Assembly (NCBI GenBank): GCA_949130495.1
Contig: OX422217.1
Coordinates: 571,736,606-571,800,605 of the forward strand
Reading direction: 5' to 3'
From: Sambucus nigra
Taxonomy: Eukaryota > Streptophyta > Magnoliopsida > Dipsacales > Adoxaceae
Length of the DNA stretch: 64,000 nucleotides
Shown here: one piece after another, positions 1 to 12,091 of the stretch
Position numbering within the stretch: the first letter of the stretch is position 1
How the letters are laid out: every line of letters begins with the position of its first letter
Notes under the pieces: model-generated
Seen by the model: the letters and a program-made list of their open reading frames with translations, nothing else
Database searches by the model: none
What the model was told of the DNA's origin: nothing
Translations under genes and position numbers: made by a program

Positions 1-687
1 TAAGTGAATACAAAATTCCGCAATTTTCAACCAAATCTGATAAATATGAATTACAAAATAATATTTCATCACAATCCAAGTATAAAGGTACAAAATAAAT
101 GTCTCCCAAATAAGAACGTAACAAAATATGTAAACATGATCTAGCCTAATACATTAACACATTAAAATATGTTAAAAAAATCCACGTAAACTAAAACGCC
201 GACAATATCGCTCCCCTACACTATAAGAAACCGCAGCTCCAAGCCACCACGAACATAATAACTCCAAGCAAAATCCATCATAACCTGCACAAGATACAAA
301 AATAAATTACTACATGGGTTTGTATAACTTCAAATGCATGTATGTTTGACTTGATCAATTTAAAACACTATTTAATTTCAAAAAATTTCGGCAGAGCTTC
401 CTTTGTTTATTCATGAAATCCAACATGTTTTTAACATTAAAATAAACCCAACAGCAAAAAAACGCAGCTAAACCACCATTAAATCCCTTTCGCCAATTTA
501 ATATCTAAAAATAGTATCCGAGTAGCTAAATTAACTTAAATAAGTATCCGAGTAGCTACGTACCTCGATCCTCCGTATCCATTGACGTTTTCATGTGTCG
601 CAAATCCATTTTCATTCTACACAAAATACAAAATAAATTATAATCTATCCGACTTCAAAAGATAATAATAATTTATAACTATTATAG

Positions 688-689
<2 letters not shown>
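1..689. other. AT-rich intergenic DNA, no gene seen
   Basis: No coding pattern is visible on either strand. A 15 bp word, GTATCCGAGTAGCTA, occurs twice 30 bp apart (about 514-528 and 544-558), so this is probably worn repeat DNA. I cannot assign it to a family. Confidence 0.5.

Positions 690-726
<37 letters not shown>
690..726. repeat. (TA)n microsatellite
   Basis: An uninterrupted TA dinucleotide run. Short reading frames across it encode only Tyr/Ile alternation and are not genes. The DNA from here to about 1360 shows no gene. Confidence 0.9.
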
Positions 727-729
<3 letters not shown>

Positions 730-1362
730 ATTTATATATAACTATAAAAACAAAGTGTCTAAAAAATACATTTATATATATATAACTATAATAATCAAAT
801 TCACTGTGTCTAAAAAAACAAAGTGTCAATTTTTAAAATAAATTGGGCATAGTCTCCTTTGTTTATTGGACTATCCACCCTTTTTAAGGGGTAACGACAA
901 ATCCAACAATATAAAAAGAAAAAATCCCAAATTCGTCTAACAAAAGGTTCAATGAAACAAAATTCTTATTGGACCTTGTTCGATGTGAACTAACCAATTG
1001 TCACGTGTTCACTTCCATGGGGACATCACCATGGTACATCAAATAGCACTCCATATACTTCCCTTGACGGGGGTTCCATATTGCCAAATTTCATCATTCA
1101 TATTGTGTTCACTAACGACACAAAACTAAAGTGCCATAGCTTCATTTTTTTTCCACGTGGAATGGGACTAGAGAGAATCATTTGAAAAACCATAATGTAT
1201 ATATATACTGGGCAAAAAAGCTACAAAACCATTGAAATTCCAAGACACATGTTAACATTACATACTGGACTGCAATGGAGAAACAAAAATAACAAGCATT
1301 CTAGTCAACGAGAGGGTCCCGACTTGCTTATGTGTCGACAAAACTACAAGTATCGTACATGT

Positions 1363-1364
1363 CG

Positions 1365-1418
<54 letters not shown>

Positions 1419-1902
1419 CAGTGTATATAACTGTTTTATATATGTGTATATATATACATAAAACAGTGTATATAACTGTTTTATGTATATATATACACAT
1501 ATACACTGTTTTATGTATATATATACACATACATAAAACAGTTATATACACTGTTATATATATATATATATATACATAATATATTATATAAACTGTGTAT
1601 ATATATGTGTATATATATATATATGTATATATATATGTATATAAACTGTGTATATATATATATATGTATATATATACATAACAGTTATATATAAACTGTG
1701 TATATATATGTGTATATACATATATAAGTTTATATATACAGATATATACACAGTTTATATATAACTGTGTATATATACATAACAGTTATATATAAACTGT
1801 GTATATATCTGTATATATAAACTTATATATATATATACATATATATATATATAAACTTATATATATACACAGTTTATATATAATATATACTATATATAAC
1901 TG

Positions 1903-1962
<60 letters not shown>

Positions 1963-2091
1963 ACTGTTATTAACAGTTAATAACAGTTATTATATATAAT
2001 AACAGTTATTATATCAGTTATTATAACAGTTATTATATATAATAACAGTTATTATATATATAGTTATTAACTGTTATGTATATATAATATA

Positions 2092-2142
<51 letters not shown>

Positions 2143-2237
2143 TGTATATATAACTATATATATAGTTATGTATATATAATATATACTATATATATATATA
2201 TATATATATATTAACTGTTATAACTGTTATTAACTGT

Positions 2238-2280
<43 letters not shown>

Positions 2281-2475
2281 GTATATATATATATACATAT
2301 TAACTGTTATGTATATATATATACATATTAACTATTATGTATATATAATATATACATATTAGCTGTTATGTATATATAATATATACTATATATGTATATA
2401 TATATTAACTGTTATAACTGTTATTAACTGTTATGTATATATAATATATACTATATATATATATATATACATAAC

Positions 2476-2509
<34 letters not shown>

Positions 2510-2832
2510 GTTATGTATGTATATATATATACATACATAACTATATATATATATATACATATATATATATAGTTATGTATATATATATATATATAGTATA
2601 TATTATATATATATAACTGTTATGTATATATAATATATAAGATATAACTGTTATGTATATATAATATATAAGATATAACTGTTATGTATATATAATATAT
2701 AACTGTTATGTATATATAATATATATAACTGTTATGTATATATAATATATAACTGTTATGTATATATAATATATACTATATAATATATATATATATATAT
2801 ATACATAACAGTTATATATATATAACCCCTTA
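1363..2832. repeat. 1.5 kb TA-rich array with interspersed AACTGTTA/TAACAGTT words
   Basis: Almost pure TA/TATG/TATACA sequence with long (TA)n runs (for example about 1370-1416, 1905-1957 and 2096-2138). It is broken by many copies of CTGTTAT or its complement ATAACAG, often as near-palindromes. The tract can form many alternative hairpins. Reading frames across it are low-complexity artefacts. Confidence 0.9.
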
Positions 2833-2847
2833 GTGTTGGAATGCTAT

Positions 2848-2865
2848 GGGGGGGGGGGGGGGGGG
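2848..2865. repeat. 18-base poly-G run
   Basis: Eighteen consecutive G residues lie just after the TA-rich block. The following ~420 bp up to the satellite (2866-3287) shows no gene or recognisable repeat. Confidence 0.9.
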
Positions 2866-3287
2866 ACCTTAATGGGATCACTGATCCCTTATTGGTTTTT
2901 TTGAGGTCTATTCCTAGTCAGTACTTCATCTTTTTCATCATGTGTGTAACGTTGTAGCACTCGTACATGGATTAGAGTGATGGAATATGTTCCTTGGTGC
3001 CATTAGAGATGACTTGTACATGCGGTTCTAATTGGAAACCACTAATGTAAATGTCCTTACCTTTGCGTTGAATTTACAGGACTAAAGTATTGGTTCCTTC
3101 TCCTTAGAGTAGGTATCACATGACAAAGCGATTAAGTTTTCTCCATAGAAGGATTTTAACTTTTGATGTAATGAAGAAACAACCTCCCTGATAGCATTAA
3201 GCCATGACCTACCTAATTATAGGTTGAAGGAGGTCGGTATTTTAATTACTTGAAACTCTGTGAGGCTGTCAAGCGGGATAATTGCTA

Positions 3288-6200
3288 GTTCCTACGAGTC
3301 GCATTGGTCCCGTGCGAGGTGTTCGTGACTCATACGGGACCGTTTTGTGACTGTTTTAGGTTTTCACCCTTCGATGGCATGTATTTATGCATAAGTCTAA
3401 TTTTTTGCAAATTCACGTCGTACACTCAAACCGGGAGTCCCGTGACTACGCCGTCGGTTCCTACGAGTCGCATTGGTCCCGTGCGAGGTGTTCGTGACTC
3501 TTACGGGACCGTTTTGTTGGTGTTTTACGTTTTCACCCTTCGATTGCATGTTTTTATGCTTAAGTCTATTTCTTGCAAATTTACGGCGTACACTCAAATC
3601 GGGAGCCCCGTGACTACGCGGTCGGTTCCTACGAGTCACATTGGTCCCGTGCGAGGTGTTCGTGACTCTTACGGTACCGTTTTGTGGCTGCTTCACGTTG
3701 TCACCATTCGATGGAATGTTTTTAGGCATAAGTCAAATTTTTTGCAAATTCACATCGTAAACTCAAACCGGGAGCCCCATGACTACGCGGTCGGTTCCTG
3801 CGAGTCACATTGGTCACGTGCGAGGTTTTAGTAACTCTTACGGGACCGTTTTGTGGCTGTTTTACATTTTCACCTTTCGATGGCATGTTTTTATGCATAA
3901 GTCTAATTTTTTTCAAATTCACGTCGTACACTCAAACCGGGAGCCCCGTGACTACGCCGACGGTTCCTACGAGTCGCATTGGTCCCGTGCGAGGTGTTCG
4001 TGACTCTTACGGGACCGTTTTGTGGTTGTTTTACGTTTTCACCCTTCGATTGCATGTTTTTATGCTTAAGTCTATTTTTTGCAAATTTACGTCGTACACT
4101 CAAATCGGGAGCCCCGTGACTATGCGGTCGGTTCCTACGAGTCACATTGGTCCCGTGCGAGGTGTTCGTGACTCTTACGGTACCGTTTTGTGGCTGTTTC
4201 ACGTTGTCACCATTCGATGGAATTTTTTTATGCATAAGTCTATTTTTTTGCAAATTCACGTCGTACACTCAAATCGGGAGCACCGTGACTACGCGGTCGG
4301 TTCCTACGAGTCGCATTGGTCCCGTGCGAGGTGTTCGTGTCTCTTACGGTACCGTTTTGTTGCTGTTTTACGTTTTCACCCTTAGATGGCATGTTTTTAT
4401 GCATAAGTCTAATTTTTTGCAAATTCACGTCGTACACTCAAACCGGGAGCCCCGTGACTACGCGGTCCGGTTCCTACGAATTGCATTGGTCCCGTGCGAG
4501 GTGTTCGTAACTCTTACGGTACCGTTTTGTGGCTGTTTAACATTTTCACCATTCGATGGAATGTTTTTATGCTTAAGTCTAATTTTTTCCAAATTCACGT
4601 CGTATACTCAAACCGAGAGCCCCGTGACTACGCGGTCCGGTTCCTACGAGTCGCATTGGTCCCGTGCGAGGTGTTCGTAACTCTTGCGGTACCGTTTTGT
4701 GGCTGTTTAACGTTTTCACCATTCGATGGAATGTTTTTATGCTTAAGTCCATTTTTTTGCAAATTCACGTCGTACACTCAAACCGGGAGCCCCGTGACTA
4801 CGCGGTCGGTTCCTAAGAGTCACATTGGTCCCGTGCGAGGTGTTAGTAACTTTTACGGGACCGTTTTGTTACTGTTTTACGTTTTCACCCTTCGATGGCA
4901 TGTTTTTATGCATAAGTCTAATTTTTTGCAAATTCACGTCGTACACTCAAATTGGGAGCCCCATGACTACGCGGTCGCTTCCTACGAGTCGCATTGGTCC
5001 CGTACGAGGTGTTCGTGACTCTTACGGGACCGTGTTGTGGTTGTTTTACGTTTTCACCCTTCGATTGCATGTTTTTATGCATACGTCTATTTTTTGCAAA
5101 TTTACGTCGTACACTCAAACCGGGAGCCCCGTGACTACGCGGTCGGTTCCTACGCGTCACATTGGTCCCGTGCGAGGTGTTCGTGACTCTTACGGTAAGG
5201 TTTTGTGGCTGTTTTACGTTGTCACCATTCAATGGAATGTTTTTAAGCATAAGTCAATTTTTTTGTAAATTCACGTCGTACACTCAAACCGGGAGCCCCG
5301 TGACTACGCGGTCGGTTCTTACGAGTCACATTGGTCCCGTGCGAGGTGTTCGTGACTCTTACGGTACCGTTTTGTGGTTGTTTTGCGTTTTCACCCTTCG
5401 ATGGCATGTTTTTAGGCATAAGTCTAATTTTTTTCAAATTCACGTCGTACACTCAAACCGGGAGCCCCGTGACTACGCGGTCGGTTCCTACGAGTCGCAT
5501 TGGTCCCGTGCGAGGTGTCCGTGACTCTTACGGGACCGTTTTGTGGCTGTTTTACGTTTTCACCATTCGATGGAATGTTTTTATGCTTAAGTCTAATTTT
5601 TTGCAAATTCACGTCGTACACTCAAACCGGGAGCCCCGTGACTACACGATCGGTTCCTACGAGTCACATTGGTCCCGTGCGAGGTGTTAGTAACTCTTAC
5701 GGTACCGTTTTGTGGCTATTTTACGTTTTCAGCCTTCGATGACATGTTTTTATGCTTAAGTCTAATTTTTTGCAAATTCACGCCGTACACTCAAACCGGG
5801 AGCCCCGTGATTACACAATCGGTTCCTACGAGTCGCATTGGTCCCGTGCCAGGTGTTCGTAACTCTTACGGTACCGTTTTGTGGCTGTTTTACGTTTTCA
5901 CCCTTCGATGGCATGTATTTATGCATAAGTCTAATTTTTTGCAAATTCACGCCGTACACTCAAACCGGGAGCCCCGTGACTACGCCGTCGGTTCCTACGA
6001 GTCGCGTTGGTCCCGTGCGAGGTGTTCGTGACTCTTACGGGACCGTTTTGTGGTTGTTTTACGTTTTCACCCTTCGATTGCATGTTTTTATGTTTAAGTC
6101 TATTTTTTACAAATTTACGTCGTACACTCAAATCGGGAGCCCCGTGACTACGCGGTCGGTTCCTACGAGTCACATTGGTCCCGTGCGAGGTGTTCGTGAC

Positions 6201-8751
6201 TCTTACGGTACCGTTTTGTGGCTGTTTCACGTTGTCACCATTCGATGGAATTTTTTTAGGCATAAGTCTAATTTTTTGCAAATTCACGTCGTACACTCAA
6301 ATCGGGAGCACCGTGACTACGCGGTCGGTTCCTACGAGTCGCATTGGTCCCGTGCGAGGTGTTCGTGTCTCTTACGGTTCCGTTTTGTTGCTGTTTTACA
6401 TTTTCACCCTTAGATGGCATGTTTTTATGCATAAGTCTAATTTTTTGCAAATTCACGTCGTACACTCAAACCGGGAGCCCCGTGACTACGCGGTCCGGTT
6501 CCTACGAATTGCATTGGTCCCGTGCGAGGTGTTCGTAACTCTTACGGTACCGTTTTGTGGCTGTTTAACATTTTCACCATTCGATGGAATGTTTTTATGC
6601 TTAAGTCTAATTTTTTGCAAATTCACGTCGTACACTCAAACCGAGAGCCCCGTGACTACGCGATCCGGTTCCTACGAGTCGCATTGGTCCCGTGCGAGGT
6701 GTTCGTAACTCTTACGGTACCGTTTTGTGGCTGTTTAACGTTTTCACCATTCGATGGAATGTTTTTATGCTTAAGTCCAATTTTTTACAAATTCACGCCG
6801 TACACTCAAACCGGGAGCCCCGTGACTACGCGGTCGGTTCCTAAGAGTCACATTGCATCCGTGCGAGGTGTTAGTAACTCTTACGGGACCGTTTTGTTGA
6901 TGTTTTACGTTTTCACCCTTCGATGGCATGTTTTTATGCTTAAGTCTATTTTTTTGCAAATTCACGTCGTACACTCAAACCGGGAGCCCCATGACTACGC
7001 GGTCGCTTCCTACGAGTCGCATTGGTCCCGTACGAGGTGTTCGTGACTCTTACGGGACCGTGTTGTGGTTGTTTTACGTTTTCACCCTTCGATTGCATGT
7101 TTTTATGCATAAGTCTATTTTTTGCAAATTTACGTCGTACACTCAAACCGGGAGCCCCGTGACTACGCGGTCGGTTCCTACGAGTCACATTGGTCCCGTG
7201 CGAGGTGTTCGTGACTCTTACGGTAAGGTTTTGTGGCTGTTTTACATTGTCACCATTCAATGGAATGTTTTTAAGCATAAGTCAATTTTTTTGTAAATTC
7301 ACGTCGTACACTCAAACCGGGAGCCCCGTGACTACGCGGTCGGTTCTTACGAGTCACATTGGTCCCATGCAAGGTTTCGTGACTCTTACGGTACCATTTT
7401 GTGTTTGTTTTACGTTTTCACCCTTCGATGGCATGTTTTTAGGCATAAGTCCAATTTTTTGCAAATTCACGTCGTACACTCAAACCGGGAGCCCCGTGAC
7501 TACGCGATCGGTTCCTACGAGTCGCATTGGTCCCGTGCGAGGTGCCCGTGACTCTTACGGGACCGTTTTGTGGCTGTTTTACGTTTTCACCATTCGATGG
7601 AATGTTTTTATGCTTAAGTATAATTTTTTGCAAATTCACGTCGTACACTCAAACCGGGAGCCCCGTGACTACGCGATCGATTCCTACGAGTCACATTGGT
7701 CCCGTGCGAGGTGTTAGTAACTCTTACGGTACCGTTTTGTGGCTATTTTACATTTTCACCCTTCGATGACATGTTTTTATGCTTAAGTCTAATTTTTTTG
7801 CAAATTCACGCCGTACACTCAAATCGGGAGCACCGTGACTACACAGTCGGTTCCTACGAGTCGCATTGGTCCCGTGCGAGGTGTTCCTGACTCTTACGGG
7901 ACCGTTTTGTGGTTGTTTTATGTTTTCACCCTGCGATGGCATGTTTTTATGCTTAAGTGTATTTTTTGCAAATTCACGTCGTACACTCAAACCGGGAGCC
8001 CTGTGACTACGCGGTCGGTTCCTACGAGTCGCATTGGTCCCGTGCGAGGTGTTCGTGACTCTTATGGTACTGTTTTGTGGCTATTTAACATTTTCATCCT
8101 TCGATGGCATGTTTTTATGCATAAGTCTAATTTTTCGCAAATTCACGTCGTACACTCAAACCGGGAGCCCCGTGACTAGGCGGTCGGTTCCTACTAGTCG
8201 CATTGGTCCTGTGCGAGGTGTTCGTGACTCTTACGGGACCGTTTTGTGGCTTTTTTACTTTTCAGCCTTCAATTCCATGTTTTTAAGCTTAAATCTATTT
8301 TTTTGCAAATTCACGTCATACACTCAAATCGGGAGCACCGTGTCTACGCAGTCGGTTCCAACGAGTCGCAATGGTCCCGTGCGAGGTGTTCGTGTCTCTT
8401 ACGGTACCGTTTTGTGGCTGTTTTACATTTTCACCCTTAGATGGCATGTTTTTATGCATAAGTCTAATTTTTTGCAAATGCACGTCGTACACTAAAATCG
8501 GGAGCTCCGTGACTACGCGGTTCGGTTCCTACGAGTCGCATTAGTCCCGTGCGAGGTGTTCGTAACTCTTACGGTACCGTTTTGTGGCTGTTTTACGTTT
8601 TCACCCTTCGATGGCATGTATTTATGCATAAGACTAATTTTTTGCAAATTCACGCCGTACACTCAAACCGGGAGCCCCGTGACTACGCCGTTGGTTCCTA
8701 CGAGTCGCATTGGTCCCGTGCCAGGTGTTCGTAACTCTTACGGTACTGTTT
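3288..8751. repeat. ~169 bp tandem satellite with higher-order organisation, ~32 monomers
   Basis: The word CATTGGTCCCGTGCGAGG recurs at about 3302, 3471, 3639, 3808 and onward, giving a 168-169 bp monomer. Each monomer carries conserved blocks: TTCCTACGAGTC, TTACGGKACCG, TTTTCACCCTTCGATGG and ACTCAAACCGGGAGCC. Monomer variants recur in order. Type B has TTCGATTGCATG with AAATTTACG, at about 3473, 3979, 5000, 6007 and 7028. Type C has GTTGTCACCATTC, at about 3642, 4147, 5162, 6175 and 7190. Matching segments recur at exactly 2028 bp (3903/5931, 4240/6268, 4494/6522, 5162/7190), which is twelve monomers. The length is typical of plant centromeric or pericentromeric satellites. That location is an inference. 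Monomers after about 7865 are more divergent. Confidence 0.95.
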
Positions 8752-10068
8752 TATATACAGATCATAAAAATTCTGAAAAAGGGGCAGGAAGTAGCCCAGT
8801 AACACAGATAATATTTCCCGCTAAAGATAAGAAAACTGGTTCTAGCACGAGGGTTAAAATATCTTTTTGTCGGGACTTACTTCATGCTGGTATGGGTTTG
8901 AGTGTAGCTGCCGAAGTCTTCAACACACACCGTATATCTGAGGAAGAGTTCAAACTTTCTTTTGCATCACTTGTTAAAAATGAGAACTTAGTTGTTAGAT
9001 TTAGAGGTAGGTACTTGCCGTGGGATAAAGCTGTTCCAATTGTTCTTGGACTGGATGCATATGGTTTAGAAATACCCCTTGATCTCAAAGACGTAATTCC
9101 TGTAGAGGAGGCACCGAAATCCAGGGAAGACGATGCAGGCCCCACTACCACTCCTAGTCGAAGATGGAGCCTATGGCAGACATTTAGAAGGGTTAAAGCG
9201 GTCGAGGATACTAGCAGTAACTTGTCTAGTGAGGAGGTGATTATTGATTTCTATTATCCCTCAGAAAATTAATCACTGGTACCCACTCTGTTATCTCCTC
9301 ATAAGCAAGTTCTGAGGACAAATATCCCCACTACTGAGCAAACAGAATCTTTAAACCTAAGAGAAGGGCAAAATGTGGTCACTTTCATTTTTTCTACAAG
9401 GGTCCTAGGAGTGCAAAAGGTTGAAGCTCATATATACTTGTGGAAGTGGAATGCACGGATTGTAATTTCAGATGTTGATGGGACAATTACCAAGTCTGAT
9501 GTTCTTGGTCAGTTTATGCTCTTAGTTGGAAGGGATTGGACACAATCTGGGGTAGCTCGGATTTTCTGTGCAATTAAGGAGAATGGGTATAATATACTTT
9601 TTCTGAGTGCACATGCTATTGTTCAAGCATATTTAACCAGAAGTTATTTAGTCAATATCAAGCAGGACGGAAAATCTTTACCCACTAGACCTGTTGTTAT
9701 ATCAGCTGATCGCCCATTTCCCTCATTGTACCGAGAAGTAATAAGAAGAGCACCACATGAATTCAAGATCGCCTGTTTAGAGGATATTAAAGCACTTTTT
9801 CCTTCTGATTACAATCCATTCTATGCGGGCTTTGGTAACAGAGACAATGATGAGCTCAGTTATCATAAGATTGGGATTCTGAAGGGAAAAATATTTATCA
9901 TTAACCCCAAGGGTGAGGTGGTCATTAGTCATAGAACTGTTGTGAGGTCATACACCTCTTTACACACTAGTCAATGATATGTTCCCACCAACTTCAATGG
10001 TTGAGCAGGAAGATTATAATTCATGGAATTATTGGAGAGTACCATTTACAGACATTGAGATATTGTAG
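8752..10068 (+). pseudogene. PAH: 5'-truncated phosphatidate phosphohydrolase (PAH/lipin) copy
   Basis: The family dephosphorylates phosphatidic acid to diacylglycerol in membrane lipid synthesis. This copy has only the C-terminal half: a region with RFRGRYLPWDKAVPIVLG, then the LNS2/lipin catalytic domain with the DxDGT motif (DVDGT, from 9471), then [21 protein letters not shown] and GFGNRDND. The N-terminal N-LIP domain is absent. It begins where the satellite stops. An in-frame TAA at 9270-9272 interrupts it, after which the same frame resumes. A small frameshift near 9965 cuts the C-terminus, which continues in another frame to a TAG at 10066-10068 (VEQEDYNSWNYW is readable). No intron is visible over ~1.3 kb, suggesting a processed copy. 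The assignment is strong. Function is unlikely because of the stop, frameshift and missing N-terminus. Confidence 0.9.
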
Positions 10069-10221
10069 AAATAGCCTTTTAATACGGGAAAAATAATCTT
10101 CAATGGTTCGGAGTATTGGACGATTAACGCAACATTCGGCAGCCTATATTGAGCCAATAGTTAAATTGTAAACAATTAGTCTTGTAATTGAAATTGGAGT
10201 ATGATGTTCATTTAAAAAAAA
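10069..10221 (+). other. 3' UTR remnant and short A-tract of the PAH copy
   Basis: About 145 bp of AT-rich sequence follows the PAH stop and ends in eight A residues at 10214-10221, immediately followed by GGGGG. This fits a short poly(A) remnant of a retroposed cDNA. Eight A's in AT-rich DNA is weak evidence by itself. No matching target duplication was found at the satellite junction. Confidence 0.45.
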
Positions 10222-10547
10222 GGGGGAAGTTTACTCTTTATTGAAAACACAGCTCAGAAGTAAACATCTCTGTGGGGATAGAACATAAATTCTAAAACTA
10301 CAATAAACTAACACTTGACATTTAATGAAGTAGCATATCCATTCAAAATAAAAGGATGACTTAATAAGGTAGACTAATGAAGAAAAAATAAAATTAGAAC
10401 TTTATTTTGACCTATCAAGCTAAATTGATAAGCATGTGTACATAGACTTTCACAAATTGTACATATATACATGAATATTTGATAGATAATATATTAAGAT
10501 GAATGACACAACATAAAGGCACAATTAGTTTCGAAGAAAAGACATAC
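10222..10547. other. no gene recognised
   Basis: AT-rich sequence between the PAH A-tract and the KEA exon. It may be intron or 3' flank of the minus-strand KEA fragment, but no further KEA exon could be read. Confidence 0.4.
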
Positions 10548-10643
10548 CTGATCTAAAGTATGTTGTGTAAATTCAGTAGTAGAAATCATTACTCCGGCAG
10601 CAAACGAACCCATCTCAAGAGTTAAGCCCAGCTTATCGCTGCA
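10548..10643 (-). pseudogene. single exon of a KEA-type K+ efflux antiporter
   Basis: On the minus strand a 96 bp (32-codon) exon encodes CSDKLGLTLEMGSFAAGVM followed by ISTTEFTQHTLDQ. This matches the conserved part of the CPA2 Na+/H+ exchanger domain of plant KEA4/5/6 proteins, which exchange K+ for H+ across endomembranes. The exon has a good acceptor (pyrimidine tract and TTTCAG) and a GTATGT donor. I could not find the exons that should flank it (transmembrane segments upstream, the EPIRN segment downstream), so it is an isolated gene fragment rather than a working gene. It sits ~330 bp from the PAH copy and 1.8 kb from a CACTA end, consistent with capture by a transposon. Assignment to the KEA4-6 group is from remembered family sequence. 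Confidence 0.75.
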
Positions 10644-12091
10644 CTGAAAGATTAAAGGGTATACCAGAGTATTAAAAAAATGTTTACGCGTGCTTGGATT
10701 CAATAGAATCAATACATTTAACGAGAGCCCAGTAATCAAGAGATGTTTAATATTCAAGAGCATTAAAGTCAAAAACTTATTAATAACATCGTGGGTGCAT
10801 ATTGATACTTATTTTTTCCTAAAATAAGTCCCAACCATTTCAGTACACTAGTCTTCATTTCTCAGATTCACGTTTCATTTCGTCTTGTTTTTCGAAAGAA
10901 ACTGGCGTAACAGTAACTTTGGCAAAAAACAGAGTATACATCATTTCGAAGGGAGGGTGGTCCCAACATATACATATTTTTCATGTGAAAACTTTAGTTT
11001 CACCTTTTGTGTGTGGTTGTGATTGTGGTGGGGGGTAGGCAAGGTGTCCCCAGTAAGTCGCGAGAGGGTGCGGACGCACCACTGAATTTATGTATTCTTG
11101 TTGTCATATATTTAGGATTTTTTTAAAATTACATGGTGTTAACGTAATTTTTTGAAGCAAAAGGTAAGTAGCCTCTTAGAAAGTTGAGAAAACTTTGTAA
11201 TTACTTTCACAATTAAAGACAAACACGCTAGCTTATTCACTTACAGGGATTATAATTTTTCTTGTCTTGAAGAGAAAAATCCTTCTTTCATTCCATCCCC
11301 CTGTCCATTCTTAGCCTCTCGTTGTCCATCAATGTGCCATTTTGTTCGCCAAGCACCTATAATAATTTATTAGTCCATAGGGAGTCATTATAAATCAAAC
11401 AAAAAATTAATGCATTAAGCTGGGCATTTTGCCAAATACCTTTCGTGCAATGTTGAAACTTGAAACATATCCAATAGGAAATTTGATGAATAACTGGAAC
11501 AAAAACATAAATGAATAATTAGATCTGAACAAACCAAATTTACATCTGAAATTGAAGAGCACGTGAGTACATCCCCTACAGCTTGAAGAACACATGGGTT
11601 TTATATGAAAAAAAACAATGTAGGTTCTTTTGAAGGTATAATAGGTGAGTGTGCATTGAGAGTATGGCATCGTTGAAGCTCATCCAGAGAGGAATCAACA
11701 CCAAAATCAGTAATATATGCAAACAACAAAATATGAACAATAAAAATACAAAACAAACAAAGATTCATCGTGTGTGCGTGTGTGCTATGGTGTGCTGTTG
11801 TGCTATGGTGTTCTGTAATGCGTGTGTGCGTGCGTGCGTGCTGTTGTGCGTGTGTGCGTGTGAGATATGTAGATAGACGAACTTGCTATGGTGGTCGGTG
11901 GAGCAGATTCATCCGGCGGTGGCGTAGAGATTCATCCGGCGGTGGAGGGATTCATCGAGATTGAGAAAGGGAAAACGGGGGTTTTGGGAGGGAAAGAGAA
12001 AGGGAAAATGGGGATTTTCTTATTTTAGGTTTTTGTTTATTAAGATTTTAATATATTTTAAACATATAAATTCTATAAAAAATATACTTTT
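10644..12091. other. unassigned DNA with possible gene fragments and GT-rich leader
   Basis: No complete gene. On the minus strand a piece near 11433-11490 reads LFIKFPIGYVSSFNIARK and ends at a possible GTATTT donor. Another near 11240-11360 starts after a TATTATAG acceptor with VLGEQNGTLMDN. These could be exons of the same captured gene, but I recognise neither. 11770-11880 is rich in TGTGTGCG, and 11895-12010 has a twice-repeated ATTCATCCGGCGGTGG and purine-rich sequence resembling an untranslated leader. Confidence 0.35.

Noticed and set aside
219..230. CACTATAAGAAA as the left end of the CACTA element ending at 12405
   Set aside because: It matches only the first few bases, lacks the TTTGGCAACA subterminal repeats, and the neighbouring triplets (CTA and CGT) differ.
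3304..8495. Long reading frames on both strands of the 3.3-8.5 kb region as protein genes
   Set aside because: They follow the 169 bp satellite period, overlap on both strands and have no family resemblance.
3288..8751. CENP-B-box-like site in the satellite monomer
   Set aside because: CCGGGA is present but the required TTCG at the right distance is not.
3288..8751. CRISPR array
   Set aside because: Whole ~169 bp units repeat without unique spacers, and the DNA is a plant nuclear genome.
8752..10068. Functional PAH gene
   Set aside because: Missing N-terminal half, in-frame TAA at 9270 and a frameshift near 9965.
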